From positions 62,001-126,000 of the forward strand of contig NZ_QUQV01000005.1 of NCBI RefSeq assembly GCF_003400205.1: DNA of 64,000 nt, given 5' to 3'. This document shows, piece by piece, positions 54,526 through 63,532 of the stretch. The notes beneath the pieces were generated by a model. It was not told the DNA's origin. It searched no databases and worked only from the letters and a program-made list of their open reading frames with translations. This stretch comes from Bacillus sp. HNG. GTDB taxonomy: Bacteria; Bacillota; Bacilli; Bacillales; Bacillaceae_L. A program made the translations under genes and the position numbers. The number at the start of each line of letters is the position of its first letter. Position 1 is the stretch's first letter.

Positions 54526-54558
54526 ACAAAGGCTGAAGAGTTCAGCCTTTGTTTTTTC
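54526..54558. terminator. Terminator sspM / yppC
   Basis: 12-bp perfect stem (54526-54537 with 54541-54552), 3-base loop, six T on the plus strand; covers the yppC stop. Confidence 0.9.
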
Positions 54559-55561
54559 GTAGTATTTCCTCTATTAAAATCCCCACTTGCATCTGCTTTT
54601 GCTTTCTTAAGTACCAATTTGTAAGCTCAATCTGCTCATCTAGCTCTACTTTGTCAAACCATTTCTCATACCTGTTTCCTCTATACCAATCAATCCTATT
54701 ATCTTGTGTATGCCTGATAATCGGATAAGTGGTGCGTAAAAATGGAGTATTACGAAATCTTCTTTCCGAAACATATTGTTCATAATCAAATCTTGAGCCA
54801 GTATGATCTACCTTATTTGAAAATCTAAGAAAATGATCATAATAACTGTTATGAAATAACAAAGATGCAAGCTTTTTACCAAGTTCAATTCTTGCATCCA
54901 GCTTTGTGAATTGATGAACTGAAAAACCGTATAACCTTCCTTCAAGTGTTGGAAAAATAACAGAACTAAAGTGTAAAAGATCCTGCAGGTTATAAAAAAA
55001 ACGTTGAAAAACCCTTTTCCTATAGTATGGATGCTCAATAACTGGTTTTTGGATGATATTTTGTTCATTAATGATTTGAGCAGTTACTAAACGGTTACCT
55101 TCTCGATGCCTCCAGTAATATTCCCATTCACTTTCAATAAATCGTGATACAGAAAATAATTTAAGCATGTGAAAGTAAGGCTTTCCTACTTGATTTGAAT
55201 ATTCGTATACTAAGAGCTGTGGATAGGCATCGGAGAAAATTAGCCAATTTGCTCGTTCATATGTACTAAACAGAATTTTTCGCTCTTTTTTACTAAGGAT
55301 CTTTGGAAACCACTCCCCTTCAAGATCCGTCATATTCCAACCAGCATTTCGAGATACCTGACTTGCTAAGAAGGACCATCTTATCTCATTATGTCTTCGA
55401 TAGAAGCTCGCGTAACTTTTGGTCCTCGAAATATTGTCAAGATTACCTTTCGCTGTCCTTGCATTTATTTTATAAAAAAGTTCTTTCTCTTCTATCGTTA
55501 ATTGAATATCCCGATTCCTTCGTTCATTTACCATTTTTTCTATCTCTGCAATCTCGCTCAT
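54542..55561 (-). CDS. yppC: YppC-like protein (DUF2515)
   Basis: A 339-residue soluble, Tyr- and Arg-rich protein of the DUF2515 family. Conserved parts include RRHNEIRWSFLASQVSRNAG and YWRHREGNRLVTAQIINEQN. ATG 55561 follows AAGAGGTGTGTATGC. Divergent from recU; function unknown. Confidence 0.87.
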   Translation of the reverse strand: MSEIAEIEKMVNERRNRDIQLTIEEKELFYKINARTAKGNLDNISRTKSYASFYRRHNEIRWSFLASQVSRNAGWNMTDLEGEWFPKILSKKERKILFSTYERANWLIFSDAYPQLLVYEYSNQVGKPYFHMLKLFSVSRFIESEWEYYWRHREGNRLVTAQIINEQNIIQKPVIEHPYYRKRVFQRFFYNLQDLLHFSSVIFPTLEGRLYGFSVHQFTKLDARIELGKKLASLLFHNSYYDHFLRFSNKVDHTGSRFDYEQYVSERRFRNTPFLRTTYPIIRHTQDNRIDWYRGNRYEKWFDKVELDEQIELTNWYLRKQKQMQVGILIEEILRKNKG

Positions 55562-55719
55562 GCATACACACCTCTTACAGTTTAGTGTATCCCATCCTGA
55601 AGAGCCCCACGCCCCCAAAAGTATATTTTCAGGCGAATAGTATGGTATAGTGACAGTAATTCTATACGCCTGTACCCAACTGTTTAAATTTCGTTAAACT
55701 ATTTAACAAACTTTTTTGG

Positions 55720-55725
55720 TATAAT
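55720..55725 (+). promoter_or_regulatory. Extended -10 promoter of recU-ponA
   Basis: TGG then TATAAT, 25 bases before the recU start; the -35 is weak. Confidence 0.6.
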
Positions 55726-55749
55726 AGGTGTCTTAAGGGGGATGGGAGT

Positions 55750-56361
55750 ATGGAATTTCGTTATCCAAATGGAAAAGTATATAAGCCCCAGCAGGTAAAA
55801 AATAAACCACACCTCAAGCAACGAATATATGGAAATCGTGGGATGACATTAGAAGAAGATTTAAATGAAACCAATCAATTTTATTTGGAACAGGAAATTG
55901 CGGTTGTCCATAAAAAACCAACACCTGTTCAAATCGTAAATGTGGATTATCCACAAAGAAGTGCTGCTGTCATCAAGGAAGCTTATTTTAAGCTAGCTTC
56001 TACTACGGACTACAATGGCATTTACAAAGGTCGTTATATTGATTTTGAAGCGAAGGAAACAAAAAATAAAACCTCCTTCCCGCTCCAAAATTTTCACGAG
56101 CACCAAATCAAGCATATGTCCGATTGTTTAAAACATGATGGAATTTGTTTTGTGATCTTACGTTTTACAACGCTAGATGAAATCTATTACCTAGAAGCAA
56201 AACACCTTTTGACCTTTTGGGAACGAAAAATGAAGGGTGGCAGAAAATCGATTACGAAAGACGAAATCGAAACGTTTGGTCATCATTTAACTATTGGCTA
56301 TCGTCCAAGAATTGATTATATTAAGGTTATTGACAAGCTTTATTTTAACTTGGAAGAATAG
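55750..56361 (+). CDS. recU: Holliday junction resolvase RecU
   Basis: A 203-residue resolvase that cuts four-way junctions with Ruv[33 protein letters not shown] and the catalytic [18 protein letters not shown] motifs are all kept. ATG 55750 follows GGGGGATGGGAGT. It is upstream of ponA on the same strand, the standard Bacillus recU-ponA operon. Confidence 0.96.
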   Translation: MEFRYPNGKVYKPQQVKNKPHLKQRIYGNRGMTLEEDLNETNQFYLEQEIAVVHKKPTPVQIVNVDYPQRSAAVIKEAYFKLASTTDYNGIYKGRYIDFEAKETKNKTSFPLQNFHEHQIKHMSDCLKHDGICFVILRFTTLDEIYYLEAKHLLTFWERKMKGGRKSITKDEIETFGHHLTIGYRPRIDYIKVIDKLYFNLEE

Positions 56362-56442
56362 CAAATACGCCAGGAATGAAACAAATCCTTCCTATCATAC
56401 GTCATATAATAGGAAAGCATTTTGAAAGGCAGGAAACAAAGT

Positions 56443-58977
56443 ATGTCTGAAAAATATCAATCACGTGAAGAGCGTCGACATGCAAATCAAAAGAAAAAAA
56501 AGCGAAAAAAGTCTAAGGGCTCGTTATTTAAACGAATTGTATTAATAATTCTATTAATTGGAATCATCGGTATGGTAGCTGGGGCTACCACATTTTTCGT
56601 GATGGCAAGTGGTGCTCCGGAATTGGATGAATCCCTCCTTAAGGATCCACTATCATCAAAGGTTTACGATATGAATGGAAATAAAATTTATGAATTCGGA
56701 GCAGAAAAACGGACTTATGTCCCTCTTAATCAAATTCCCGATGATTTAAAAAATGCTGTATTAGCAGTTGAAGATGCTCGATTCTATGAACACCATGGTT
56801 TAGACGTCATTCGTCTTGGTGGCGCAGTTGTCGCTAACCTAACCGAAGGATTTGGTGCAGAAGGTGCTAGTACAATTTCACAACAGGTAATTAAGAATTC
56901 CTTTTTCGTTGAAGGAGAGAAAAAGCTCACAAGAAAGGCACAGGAGCTATGGCTTGCATTCCAATTAGAACGCAAATATTCGAAAGACGAAATTCTTGAA
57001 ATGTATTTAAACAAAATTTATTACGGTGTCGGTAACACATATGGTGTTGCAAAAGCAGCCGAATTATATTTTGGTAAGCCACTAGATGAACTTGAGCTTC
57101 ATGAATCTGCTTTTATTGCAGGGCTTGGACAAAATCCTGGAATTTACAACCCATTCGTCCATCCTGAGGCTGCAGAGAAGCGAAGAAACATCGTTTTAAA
57201 TCTAATGGTTAGGCATGAATTTATCACGAAAGAGAAAGCAGACGCTGCTAAGAAGGTTCCAATTGAATCATCAATTGTGGAATCAAAAGAACAATCACAT
57301 CCTATCGATTCTTTCATGGATCAAGTAAAAAATGAGCTAAAAGAATATGGCGATATTGATGTGTATAATGCAGGAGTGAAAATTTACACAACATTTGACC
57401 CTGAGGCTCAAGCTCATGTTGATTCATTATTGGCAAATGAAAATCCTGATATTCAATTTCCAGATGATCAATTTCAAGCCGGAATTGCAATCGTAGATAC
57501 AAAAACAGGTGAAATTAGAGCATTAGGTGGCGGAAGAAATCAAGCCCAAAATACTCGTGTTAACTTTGCTCTTGATAATTCAAACCAACCTGGTTCAACG
57601 ATTAAGCCTATTTTGGACTATGGTCCTGCAATAGAGTATTTAAAATGGTCAACCTACCATCAAATTAAGGATGAGCCATACACCTATTCAGATAAAAGAC
57701 CTATAAACAACTTCGACAGAAAATTTATGGGGCAAATTACAGCAAGAGTTGCTTTAGCTCATTCAAGGAATATCCCAGCACTCAAGGCATTTCAAGAGGT
57801 TGGTGTTACAAAGGCTACGGAATTTGCAAACAACCTTGGCATTACATTTGAAGAAAGAATTAATGAAGCATATTCAATCGGCGGTATGTTAGGAGGTATT
57901 TCCCCTCTTGAAATGGCTGGTGCCTATGCAACATTCGGTAACGAAGGGAACTTTATTAAACCACATGCGGTTACTAAAATTGTCTTCCCGGATAATCGAG
58001 AAGTTGTTCTTGCGCCTGAGCCAAAGACAGCAATGTCCGAAGCAACAGCCTTTATGATGACAGACATGCTAAAATCCGTTATGGACTTTGGTTCTGGTCG
58101 AAGATATGATGTTTCCGGATTGCAAATTGCCGGTAAAACGGGTACAACAAACTACACCTCAAAAGAGATGAAAGACTATAATATTCCTGCTGGTGGTGTT
58201 CCAGATATATGGTTTAGTGGTTACACACCAAGCTATACCGTTGCTATTTGGACAGGATATAGAAATAACCAAACAGCAGTCCTACCTGCTGAACAAAGCT
58301 TAGCGTTAAAATTATTTAGAGACATTATCACTAATCTGTCTGAAGGTAAAGAAGCAGAGGATTTCGTAATGCCGAAGACAGTGGTGAAGGTCGGTGTGGA
58401 AAAAGGATCTAATCCTGCAAAACTTCCAAGCGAATTTACGCCAAAAGATGAAATTGTGTATGAGTATTTCATTAAAGGTACAGAGCCGACTGAGGTGTCA
58501 GATAAATACGATAAGCTAAATCCACCATCAAACCTTAATGTGATGTATGACCAAGTTACAAATCAAATTAATTTAACATGGGCTTATGCAGAAGGTGAAA
58601 TGGAAGGAAATAGCTTTGAGGTTAGTGTTTCAATTGACGAAGGTCCTGCAAAAGTTCTTACAACAACGAAAGAATTAACCTATACGGTTCCTGATGCGAT
58701 CCCAGGGGCAATATACAAATTCAGTGTAGCCGTTGTGAATGATGAAAATCCTGAAAAACGCAGTGACCCAGCTTCCACAACGATAGAAGTTCCGGAACCG
58801 CCTGAAGAAGAAATCGAAATTCCACTACCTCCTGGTAATCCGGGAAATGGTAATGGTAACGGCAATGGTGGCGAAAACGGTGGCGATACTGGTGGCGAAA
58901 GTGAAGGTAACGGAGAAGGTGACGGTGGAGTTCCAATCTTCCCTCCACTACCACCAACTAACGGAGATAGAGAATAG
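56443..58977 (+). CDS. ponA: Penicillin-binding protein 1A/1B
   Basis: An 844-residue bifunctional peptidoglycan polymerase. Basic cytoplasmic N-tail, one membrane helix (about 31-55), glycosyltransferase GT51 domain with E110 in VEDARFYEHHG, transpeptidase with SxxK near 385 (GSTIKP), SRN and KTG near 565 (GKTGTT), a fibronectin-III-like domain near 690-770, and a Gly/Asn-rich tail. ATG 56443 was chosen over TTG 56422. It works at the lateral wall and septum with GpsB. Confidence 0.96.
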   Translation: MSEKYQSREERRHANQKKKKRKKSKGSLFKRIVLIILLIGIIGMVAGATTFFVMASGAPELDESLLKDPLSSKVYDMNGNKIYEFGAEKRTYVPLNQIPDDLKNAVLAVEDARFYEHHGLDVIRLGGAVVANLTEGFGAEGASTISQQVIKNSFFVEGEKKLTRKAQELWLAFQLERKYSKDEILEMYLNKIYYGVGNTYGVAKAAELYFGKPLDELELHESAFIAGLGQNPGIYNPFVHPEAAEKRRNIVLNLMVRHEFITKEKADAAKKVPIESSIVESKEQSHPIDSFMDQVKNELKEYGDIDVYNAGVKIYTTFDPEAQAHVDSLLANENPDIQFPDDQFQAGIAIVDTKTGEIRALGGGRNQAQNTRVNFALDNSNQPGSTIKPILDYGPAIEYLKWSTYHQIKDEPYTYSDKRPINNFDRKFMGQITARVALAHSRNIPALKAFQEVGVTKATEFANNLGITFEERINEAYSIGGMLGGISPLEMAGAYATFGNEGNFIKPHAVTKIVFPDNREVVLAPEPKTAMSEATAFMMTDMLKSVMDFGSGRRYDVSGLQIAGKTGTTNYTSKEMKDYNIPAGGVPDIWFSGYTPSYTVAIWTGYRNNQTAVLPAEQSLALKLFRDIITNLSEGKEAEDFVMPKTVVKVGVEKGSNPAKLPSEFTPKDEIVYEYFIKGTEPTEVSDKYDKLNPPSNLNVMYDQVTNQINLTWAYAEGEMEGNSFEVSVSIDEGPAKVLTTTKELTYTVPDAIPGAIYKFSVAVVNDENPEKRSDPASTTIEVPEPPEEEIEIPLPPGNPGNGNGNGNGGENGGDTGGESEGNGEGDGGVPIFPPLPPTNGDRE

Positions 58978-58981
58978 GAAC

Positions 58982-59019
58982 AAAAATAACGCACAGTTCA
59001 TAACTGTGCGTTATTTTTT
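58982..59019. terminator. Bidirectional terminator ponA / ypoC
   Basis: 15-bp perfect stem (58984-58998 with 59002-59016), 3-base loop, T-run; the ypoC stop lies in the right arm. Confidence 0.9.
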
Positions 59020-59364
59020 ATACTTACGTATTTTCATTTTGGCATAAAGCTTTAATAATTCAAGATAAAGTTCATTTAATTGAACAAATGAATGATATTG
59101 ATTCGGCTTTTTTAAAATAAATGAAAGACGCTCATCAAGATTAATTGGTTTATACTCCAAGCCAATAAGGTCATCTTGAAAGATTTCTTTATCTGGACGC
59201 CTCTTTCCATTCATTACGAATAAAAAGGTTAAAAAGGCATCAATCGCTTCATCCATTGGCACCTTTACTGCTGATTTATCTCTGTTGCGGAAAAGGCTAG
59301 TTAAATGTTCTTTTCGTGCATTCCACTTTTCTGTTATATCAGAGATGATTTTGTCATTATCCAA
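59011..59364 (-). CDS. ypoC: YpoC-like protein
   Basis: A 117-residue small helical protein that ends the asnS operon. It overlaps nth by eight bases, hence coupled. Conserved parts are AIDAFLTFLFVMNGKRRP and LVQLNELYLELLKLY. Function unknown. Confidence 0.83.
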   Translation of the reverse strand: MDNDKIISDITEKWNARKEHLTSLFRNRDKSAVKVPMDEAIDAFLTFLFVMNGKRRPDKEIFQDDLIGLEYKPINLDERLSFILKKPNQYHSFVQLNELYLELLKLYAKMKIRKYKK

Positions 59365-60016
59365 TCTTTTCTTTCCCCTTCATACGCTTTTTGCCTTCTC
59401 GACAAACCTCAAGGAGCGGACAAATTTCACATTGGGGATTCTGTGCCTTACAATGGTATCTCCCGAAGAATATCATCCGATGATGGGTAGCAGACCATTC
59501 TTCCTTAGGAACCTTTTTCATTAACGTCTTTTCGACTTCTAGAACAGAGTCCTTCCATCTACAAAATCCCAGTCTTTTGCTGACTCTTTCCACATGTGTA
59601 TCAACAGCAATCGCTGGAACACCAAATGCAACGGAGACAACAACATTAGCCGTCTTTCTACCGACTCCGGGGAATTTTGTTAATTCATCACGTTCTTGTG
59701 GAAGGATGCCACCATAGTCTTCTAGCAACATTTGACATAATTTACGGATGTTTTTTGCCTTGTTTCGATAGAGTCCGATAGACCGGATATCGTTTTGTAG
59801 TTCTTCTAAGGAAACCGCCAAATAATCCTCAGGGGTTTTGTATTTTTCAAACAGTGAGGCTGTTACTTTGTTTACCAATGCATCTGTACATTGGGCGGAT
59901 AATGAAACAGCAATCACAAGTTCAAACGGATTCCTATGGTTTAACTCACAATGAGCATCTGGGAACATCTCCCCCATTGTGTCTAAACAAAATCGTATTT
60001 GTTGTTTGTTTAACAT
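59357..60016 (-). CDS. nth: Endonuclease III
   Basis: A 219-residue bifunctional DNA glycosylase-lyase for oxidised pyrimidines. Helix-hairpin-helix LTKFPGVGRKTANVVV with the catalytic Lys, the catalytic Asp in VDTHVERVSKRLG, and the C-terminal iron-sulfur Cys set C-x6-C-x2-C-x5-C (CKAQNPQCEICPLLEVC). It overlaps ypoC and follows dnaD by 26 bases. Confidence 0.97.
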   Translation of the reverse strand: MLNKQQIRFCLDTMGEMFPDAHCELNHRNPFELVIAVSLSAQCTDALVNKVTASLFEKYKTPEDYLAVSLEELQNDIRSIGLYRNKAKNIRKLCQMLLEDYGGILPQERDELTKFPGVGRKTANVVVSVAFGVPAIAVDTHVERVSKRLGFCRWKDSVLEVEKTLMKKVPKEEWSATHHRMIFFGRYHCKAQNPQCEICPLLEVCREGKKRMKGKEKIG

Positions 60017-60041
60017 AAAATATCACCTTAACTTATATACA

Positions 60042-60752
60042 TTAACTTTCTAACCAATTATAAAACGGGATTGTACGCTTATAATTTCCTTGCTGCGGTT
60101 GATCTGTTTGTTTTTGCTTTTGTTGATATTGTCGAAACTTTTGAGAATGGTTTTGGGCTTGTGTAATTGTACGGATGCCATTCTTTTTCCATTCAAATAG
60201 AATTCGATCAATATATCGGAAATTAAGCTTACCCGACATGACTGCTTCACGTAAGGCTGCTTTAATGATGGACGGATCGTGGTGGTCTTGGTCGAGCCAC
60301 ATCGCGAGTGATTCACATTCAAAAGGCGAAAGGGGTCGTCCAAATTCTTGTTCAAAAATGCTATACAAGTCCATTTCATGCTGTTTATCGAGTTCTTTTT
60401 CTTCGTTCACGTTTTGCTGAACTACATACTGAAGCATTTTCTCCCATAATGGTCGTATTGAGTATTTCTCATAGATGACACGATTCTCGTCATTTCCTTC
60501 ATTTATTTCTAAATATCCTCGTTGTATAAGCTGACGTAGGATTTCCATGCACTTTTCTTCTGTAATTGTCATGCGGTTTGAGATTTCAATTGGTGTAGGA
60601 AAGAAATTTCCACTGTCCATAAAGGTTAATATATGGAATAGGACCATCATTTCCTCTTCATTTAACTGTAGATGTCGATACGAGGACATTAACATTTTCG
60701 GAATTGAAATACTGCCTTGTTCGAATAAATCAACTAATTTATCCATTTTCAT
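60042..60752 (-). CDS. dnaD: Replication initiation protein DnaD
   Basis: A 236-residue primosome protein that remodels DNA at oriC and loads DnaB helicase with DnaI. The N-terminal winged-helix domain and C-terminal DDBH2 domain with YIDRILFEWKKNG are present. ATG 60752 has GAGGTG seven bases upstream. The C-tail is Gln/Lys-rich (KFRQYQQKQKQTDQPQQ). Confidence 0.95.
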   Translation of the reverse strand: MKMDKLVDLFEQGSISIPKMLMSSYRHLQLNEEEMMVLFHILTFMDSGNFFPTPIEISNRMTITEEKCMEILRQLIQRGYLEINEGNDENRVIYEKYSIRPLWEKMLQYVVQQNVNEEKELDKQHEMDLYSIFEQEFGRPLSPFECESLAMWLDQDHHDPSIIKAALREAVMSGKLNFRYIDRILFEWKKNGIRTITQAQNHSQKFRQYQQKQKQTDQPQQGNYKRTIPFYNWLES

Positions 60753-60834
60753 GTACAAACACCTCTTCATAACCTAGTATAACATGAGACCTGAGAGTAG
60801 GGTTAAGAAAGAAATATTTGGTTTGGTTTATTTG

Positions 60835-60871
60835 TATAAAATAAATGGGACCTTCTTCTTTTGAAGGTCCC
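60835..60871 (-). terminator. Possible asnS terminator
   Basis: 9-bp perfect stem (60847-60855 with 60863-60871), weak T-tail; may let some transcription pass to dnaD. Confidence 0.5.
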
Positions 60872-60886
60872 CTAAATGTTGTTTAA

Positions 60887-62179
60887 TTATGGATATAGAC
60901 GGTTTAGTAGACGTGGGAATGGGATGGTTTCACGTACATGTTCTACGCCACTAATCCATGCAACTGTTCTTTCTAGCCCTAATCCAAAGCCTGAATGTGG
61001 AACAGATCCATATTTACGTAATTCCAAATACCACTCATAAGCACCACTTGTTAAACCATGTGCTTCGAGCTGTTGTTTTAAAAGGTCGTAATCATGAATT
61101 CTCTCAGAACCACCAATGATTTCACCATAACCTTCAGGGGCAATTAAGTCCGCACATAAAACTACATCATCACGATCTGGTGCTGGCTGCATATAGAATG
61201 GCTTAATACCCTTCGGATAATTTGTAATAAACACTGGTTTGTCATAGCTTTCGGCAATAGCCGTTTCATGTGGAGCCCCAAAATCATCGCCCCACTTAAT
61301 ATCATCAAAGCCTTTTTCATGTAAAAACTCAATTGCCTCATCATAAGAAATGCGAGGGAATGGAGCTTTTATATTTTCAAGCTTGGATGTATCTCGACCT
61401 AAGGTTTTTAATTCTAACTGACAATTTTTTAAGACAGATTGCACAATATGAGAAACATATTCTTCTTGTACTTTTAGACTTTCTTCATGCTCAGTAAAAG
61501 CCATTTCAGGCTCAATCATCCAGAACTCAATTAAATGCCGTCTTGTTTTTGATTTTTCAGCACGGAATGTAGGTCCGAAAGAGAATACTTTCCCTAAAGC
61601 CATGGCTGCAGCTTCCATATAAAGCTGTCCACTTTGAGAAAGGTATGCATCTTCATCAAAGTATTTTGTAGCAAAAAGCTCAGTTGTTCCTTCAGGTGCA
61701 CTTCCTGTTAAAATTGGTGGATCAACCTTTACAAATCCATGGTCATTGAAAAACTCATAAGTTGCACGAATGATTTCATTACGAATTTTCATAACCGCAT
61801 GTTGTCTCTTTGAACGAAGCCATAAATGGCGATGGTCCATTAAGAATTCTGTCCCATGCTCTTTAGGTGTAATTGGATAATCCACAGCCTCATGAATTAC
61901 TTCTACATTAGTGACTGTAAGCTCATAACCAAAAGGAGATCTTTCATCTTCTCTTACAACACCCGTTACATATAGAGAAGTTTCTTGAGTAATTGATTTT
62001 GCTTTCTGGAAAACATCTTCATCCACTTCTGCTTTTACAACGACTCCCTGGATAAAGCCTGTCCCATCTCGAAGCTGTAAAAAGGCAATCTTTCCGCTTG
62101 ATCGTTTGTTTGCTAACCAAGCACCGATTCTAACCTCTTCACCCACATATTTATTAACATCAGAAATAGTTATTTTCAC
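60887..62179 (-). CDS. asnS: Asparaginyl-tRNA synthetase
   Basis: A 430-residue class IIb synthetase: N-terminal OB-fold anticodon domain ([20 protein letters not shown]), motif 2 [12 protein letters not shown] and motif 3 [12 protein letters not shown]. It starts at GTG 62179 behind GGAGGGACAATT. I see no T-box leader. It follows aspB, which supplies aspartate. Confidence 0.97.
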   Translation of the reverse strand: MKITISDVNKYVGEEVRIGAWLANKRSSGKIAFLQLRDGTGFIQGVVVKAEVDEDVFQKAKSITQETSLYVTGVVREDERSPFGYELTVTNVEVIHEAVDYPITPKEHGTEFLMDHRHLWLRSKRQHAVMKIRNEIIRATYEFFNDHGFVKVDPPILTGSAPEGTTELFATKYFDEDAYLSQSGQLYMEAAAMALGKVFSFGPTFRAEKSKTRRHLIEFWMIEPEMAFTEHEESLKVQEEYVSHIVQSVLKNCQLELKTLGRDTSKLENIKAPFPRISYDEAIEFLHEKGFDDIKWGDDFGAPHETAIAESYDKPVFITNYPKGIKPFYMQPAPDRDDVVLCADLIAPEGYGEIIGGSERIHDYDLLKQQLEAHGLTSGAYEWYLELRKYGSVPHSGFGLGLERTVAWISGVEHVRETIPFPRLLNRLYP

Positions 62180-62271
62180 AATTGTCCCTCCAAAACCGTA
62201 AACCTTATGTATAAATGCCTAATTTACCTACTTCATTATACATTTGTTAAGTTCATGAATCAAGAAATACC

Positions 62272-62320
62272 ATGGGGACGTTCCTTTGGTTGCGTAAGAA
62301 CCAATCGAATCGTCCCCCAT
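62272..62320. repeat. REP-like palindromic element between asnS and aspB
   Basis: GGGGACG (62274-62280) pairs with CGTCCCC (62311-62317) and TTGGTT with AACCAA, an 18-pair imperfect hairpin with one bulge and no T-run. Arms of this type recur as interspersed repeats in Bacillus relatives (recalled). Confidence 0.5.
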
Positions 62321-62331
62321 TATCAAGAATG

Positions 62332-63513
62332 CTACATTTTTTCTTCAACAAATGTATGAATACGTTTAATCGCTTCTTCCAATAGGTCTAAAGATGTTGC
62401 ATAAGATAAGCGCATATTATCTGGTGAACCAAAACCGGATCCTGGAACAACTGCAACGAGCGCTTCCTCTAATAAAGCCTTCGCAAAATCATCCACATTA
62501 TTATAACCAGTCAATTCGGCACACTTTTTCGCATTTGGAAATAGATAAAAAGCTCCCTGTGGCTTGATACATGATATGCCAGGTATGCTTACTAATTTAT
62601 CGTAAATCACGTCTAAACGCTGTTCAAATGCCTGTCTCATTATTTCAACCGGTTCTTGATTGCCTTCATAAGCAGCTAGAGCCGCATATTGTGCAATTGA
62701 TGTTGGATTCGAAATGCTATGACTTGAAAGATCTGTCATACTTTTGATAATTTCCTGTGGACCTGCCGCATAACCGATTCTCCAACCAGTCATTGAATGT
62801 GACTTAGAAAGACCATTGATGATAATTGTCTTTGCCTTCACTTCTTCACTAACCTGCGCAATTGATGTATGTGTAGCCCCAAAATATACAAGTTTTTCAT
62901 ATATTTCATCTGAAACAATCCAAATATTATGCTTCACACATAATTCACCGATAGCTTGCAGTTCTTCTTTCGAATAAAGCATACCAGTTGGGTTACTTGG
63001 TGAATTTAAGATTAGAGCAACAGTTTTATCTGTAATTGCAGCTTCAAGCTGGTCTACAGTCACTTTAAATTGATTTTCTTCTTTACCTTCTACATATACA
63101 GGTACACCTTCTGCAAGCTTTACTTGCTCAGGATAGCTAACCCAGTAAGGTGTTGGAATAATAACTTCATCATCTTTATCTAGAAGAACTTGGAATAAGG
63201 CATATAATACAAACTTTGCACCCGAACCAACTATCACTTCATTTGCTTTATATTCTAATTGTTGGTCATTTAAAAGCTTTTTACAAATCGCTTGTTTTAA
63301 TGCAGGTAATCCCGCCGAAGGTGTGTATTTAGTATGCCCTTCTCTCATTGCCTTTACTGCTGCCTCGATTATATAATCTGGTGTATTAAAATCCGGCTCA
63401 CCAGCACCAAGGCCAATTACATCATGACCTTCAGCTTTCAATTCTTTTGCTTTTGCTGTTATAGCAAGTGTTGAAGAAGGTGTTAAGGCTGCTACTCTGT
63501 TTGCTAATTTCAA
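62332..63513 (-). CDS. aspB: Aspartate aminotransferase
   Basis: A 393-residue PLP-dependent class I aminotransferase. The PLP lysine is in LSKSHSMTGWRIGY near 235, and NSPSNPTG and the C-terminal Arg motif (MRLSYA) are present. It converts oxaloacetate to aspartate. ATG 63513 follows GGAGGGGAATACC. It lies 19 bases after tseB. Confidence 0.96.
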   Translation of the reverse strand: MKLANRVAALTPSSTLAITAKAKELKAEGHDVIGLGAGEPDFNTPDYIIEAAVKAMREGHTKYTPSAGLPALKQAICKKLLNDQQLEYKANEVIVGSGAKFVLYALFQVLLDKDDEVIIPTPYWVSYPEQVKLAEGVPVYVEGKEENQFKVTVDQLEAAITDKTVALILNSPSNPTGMLYSKEELQAIGELCVKHNIWIVSDEIYEKLVYFGATHTSIAQVSEEVKAKTIIINGLSKSHSMTGWRIGYAAGPQEIIKSMTDLSSHSISNPTSIAQYAALAAYEGNQEPVEIMRQAFEQRLDVIYDKLVSIPGISCIKPQGAFYLFPNAKKCAELTGYNNVDDFAKALLEEALVAVVPGSGFGSPDNMRLSYATSLDLLEEAIKRIHTFVEEKM

Positions 63514-63532
63514 TGGTATTCCCCTCCACGTA

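Noticed and set aside
58680-58994. A 104-codon minus-strand frame rich in Pro, Ser and Leu
   Set aside because: It is the shadow of the Gly/Asn-rich PonA tail.
62180-62331. T-box leader or terminator of asnS
   Set aside because: The T-box core is missing; the hairpin has no T-run and is better described as a REP-like palindrome.
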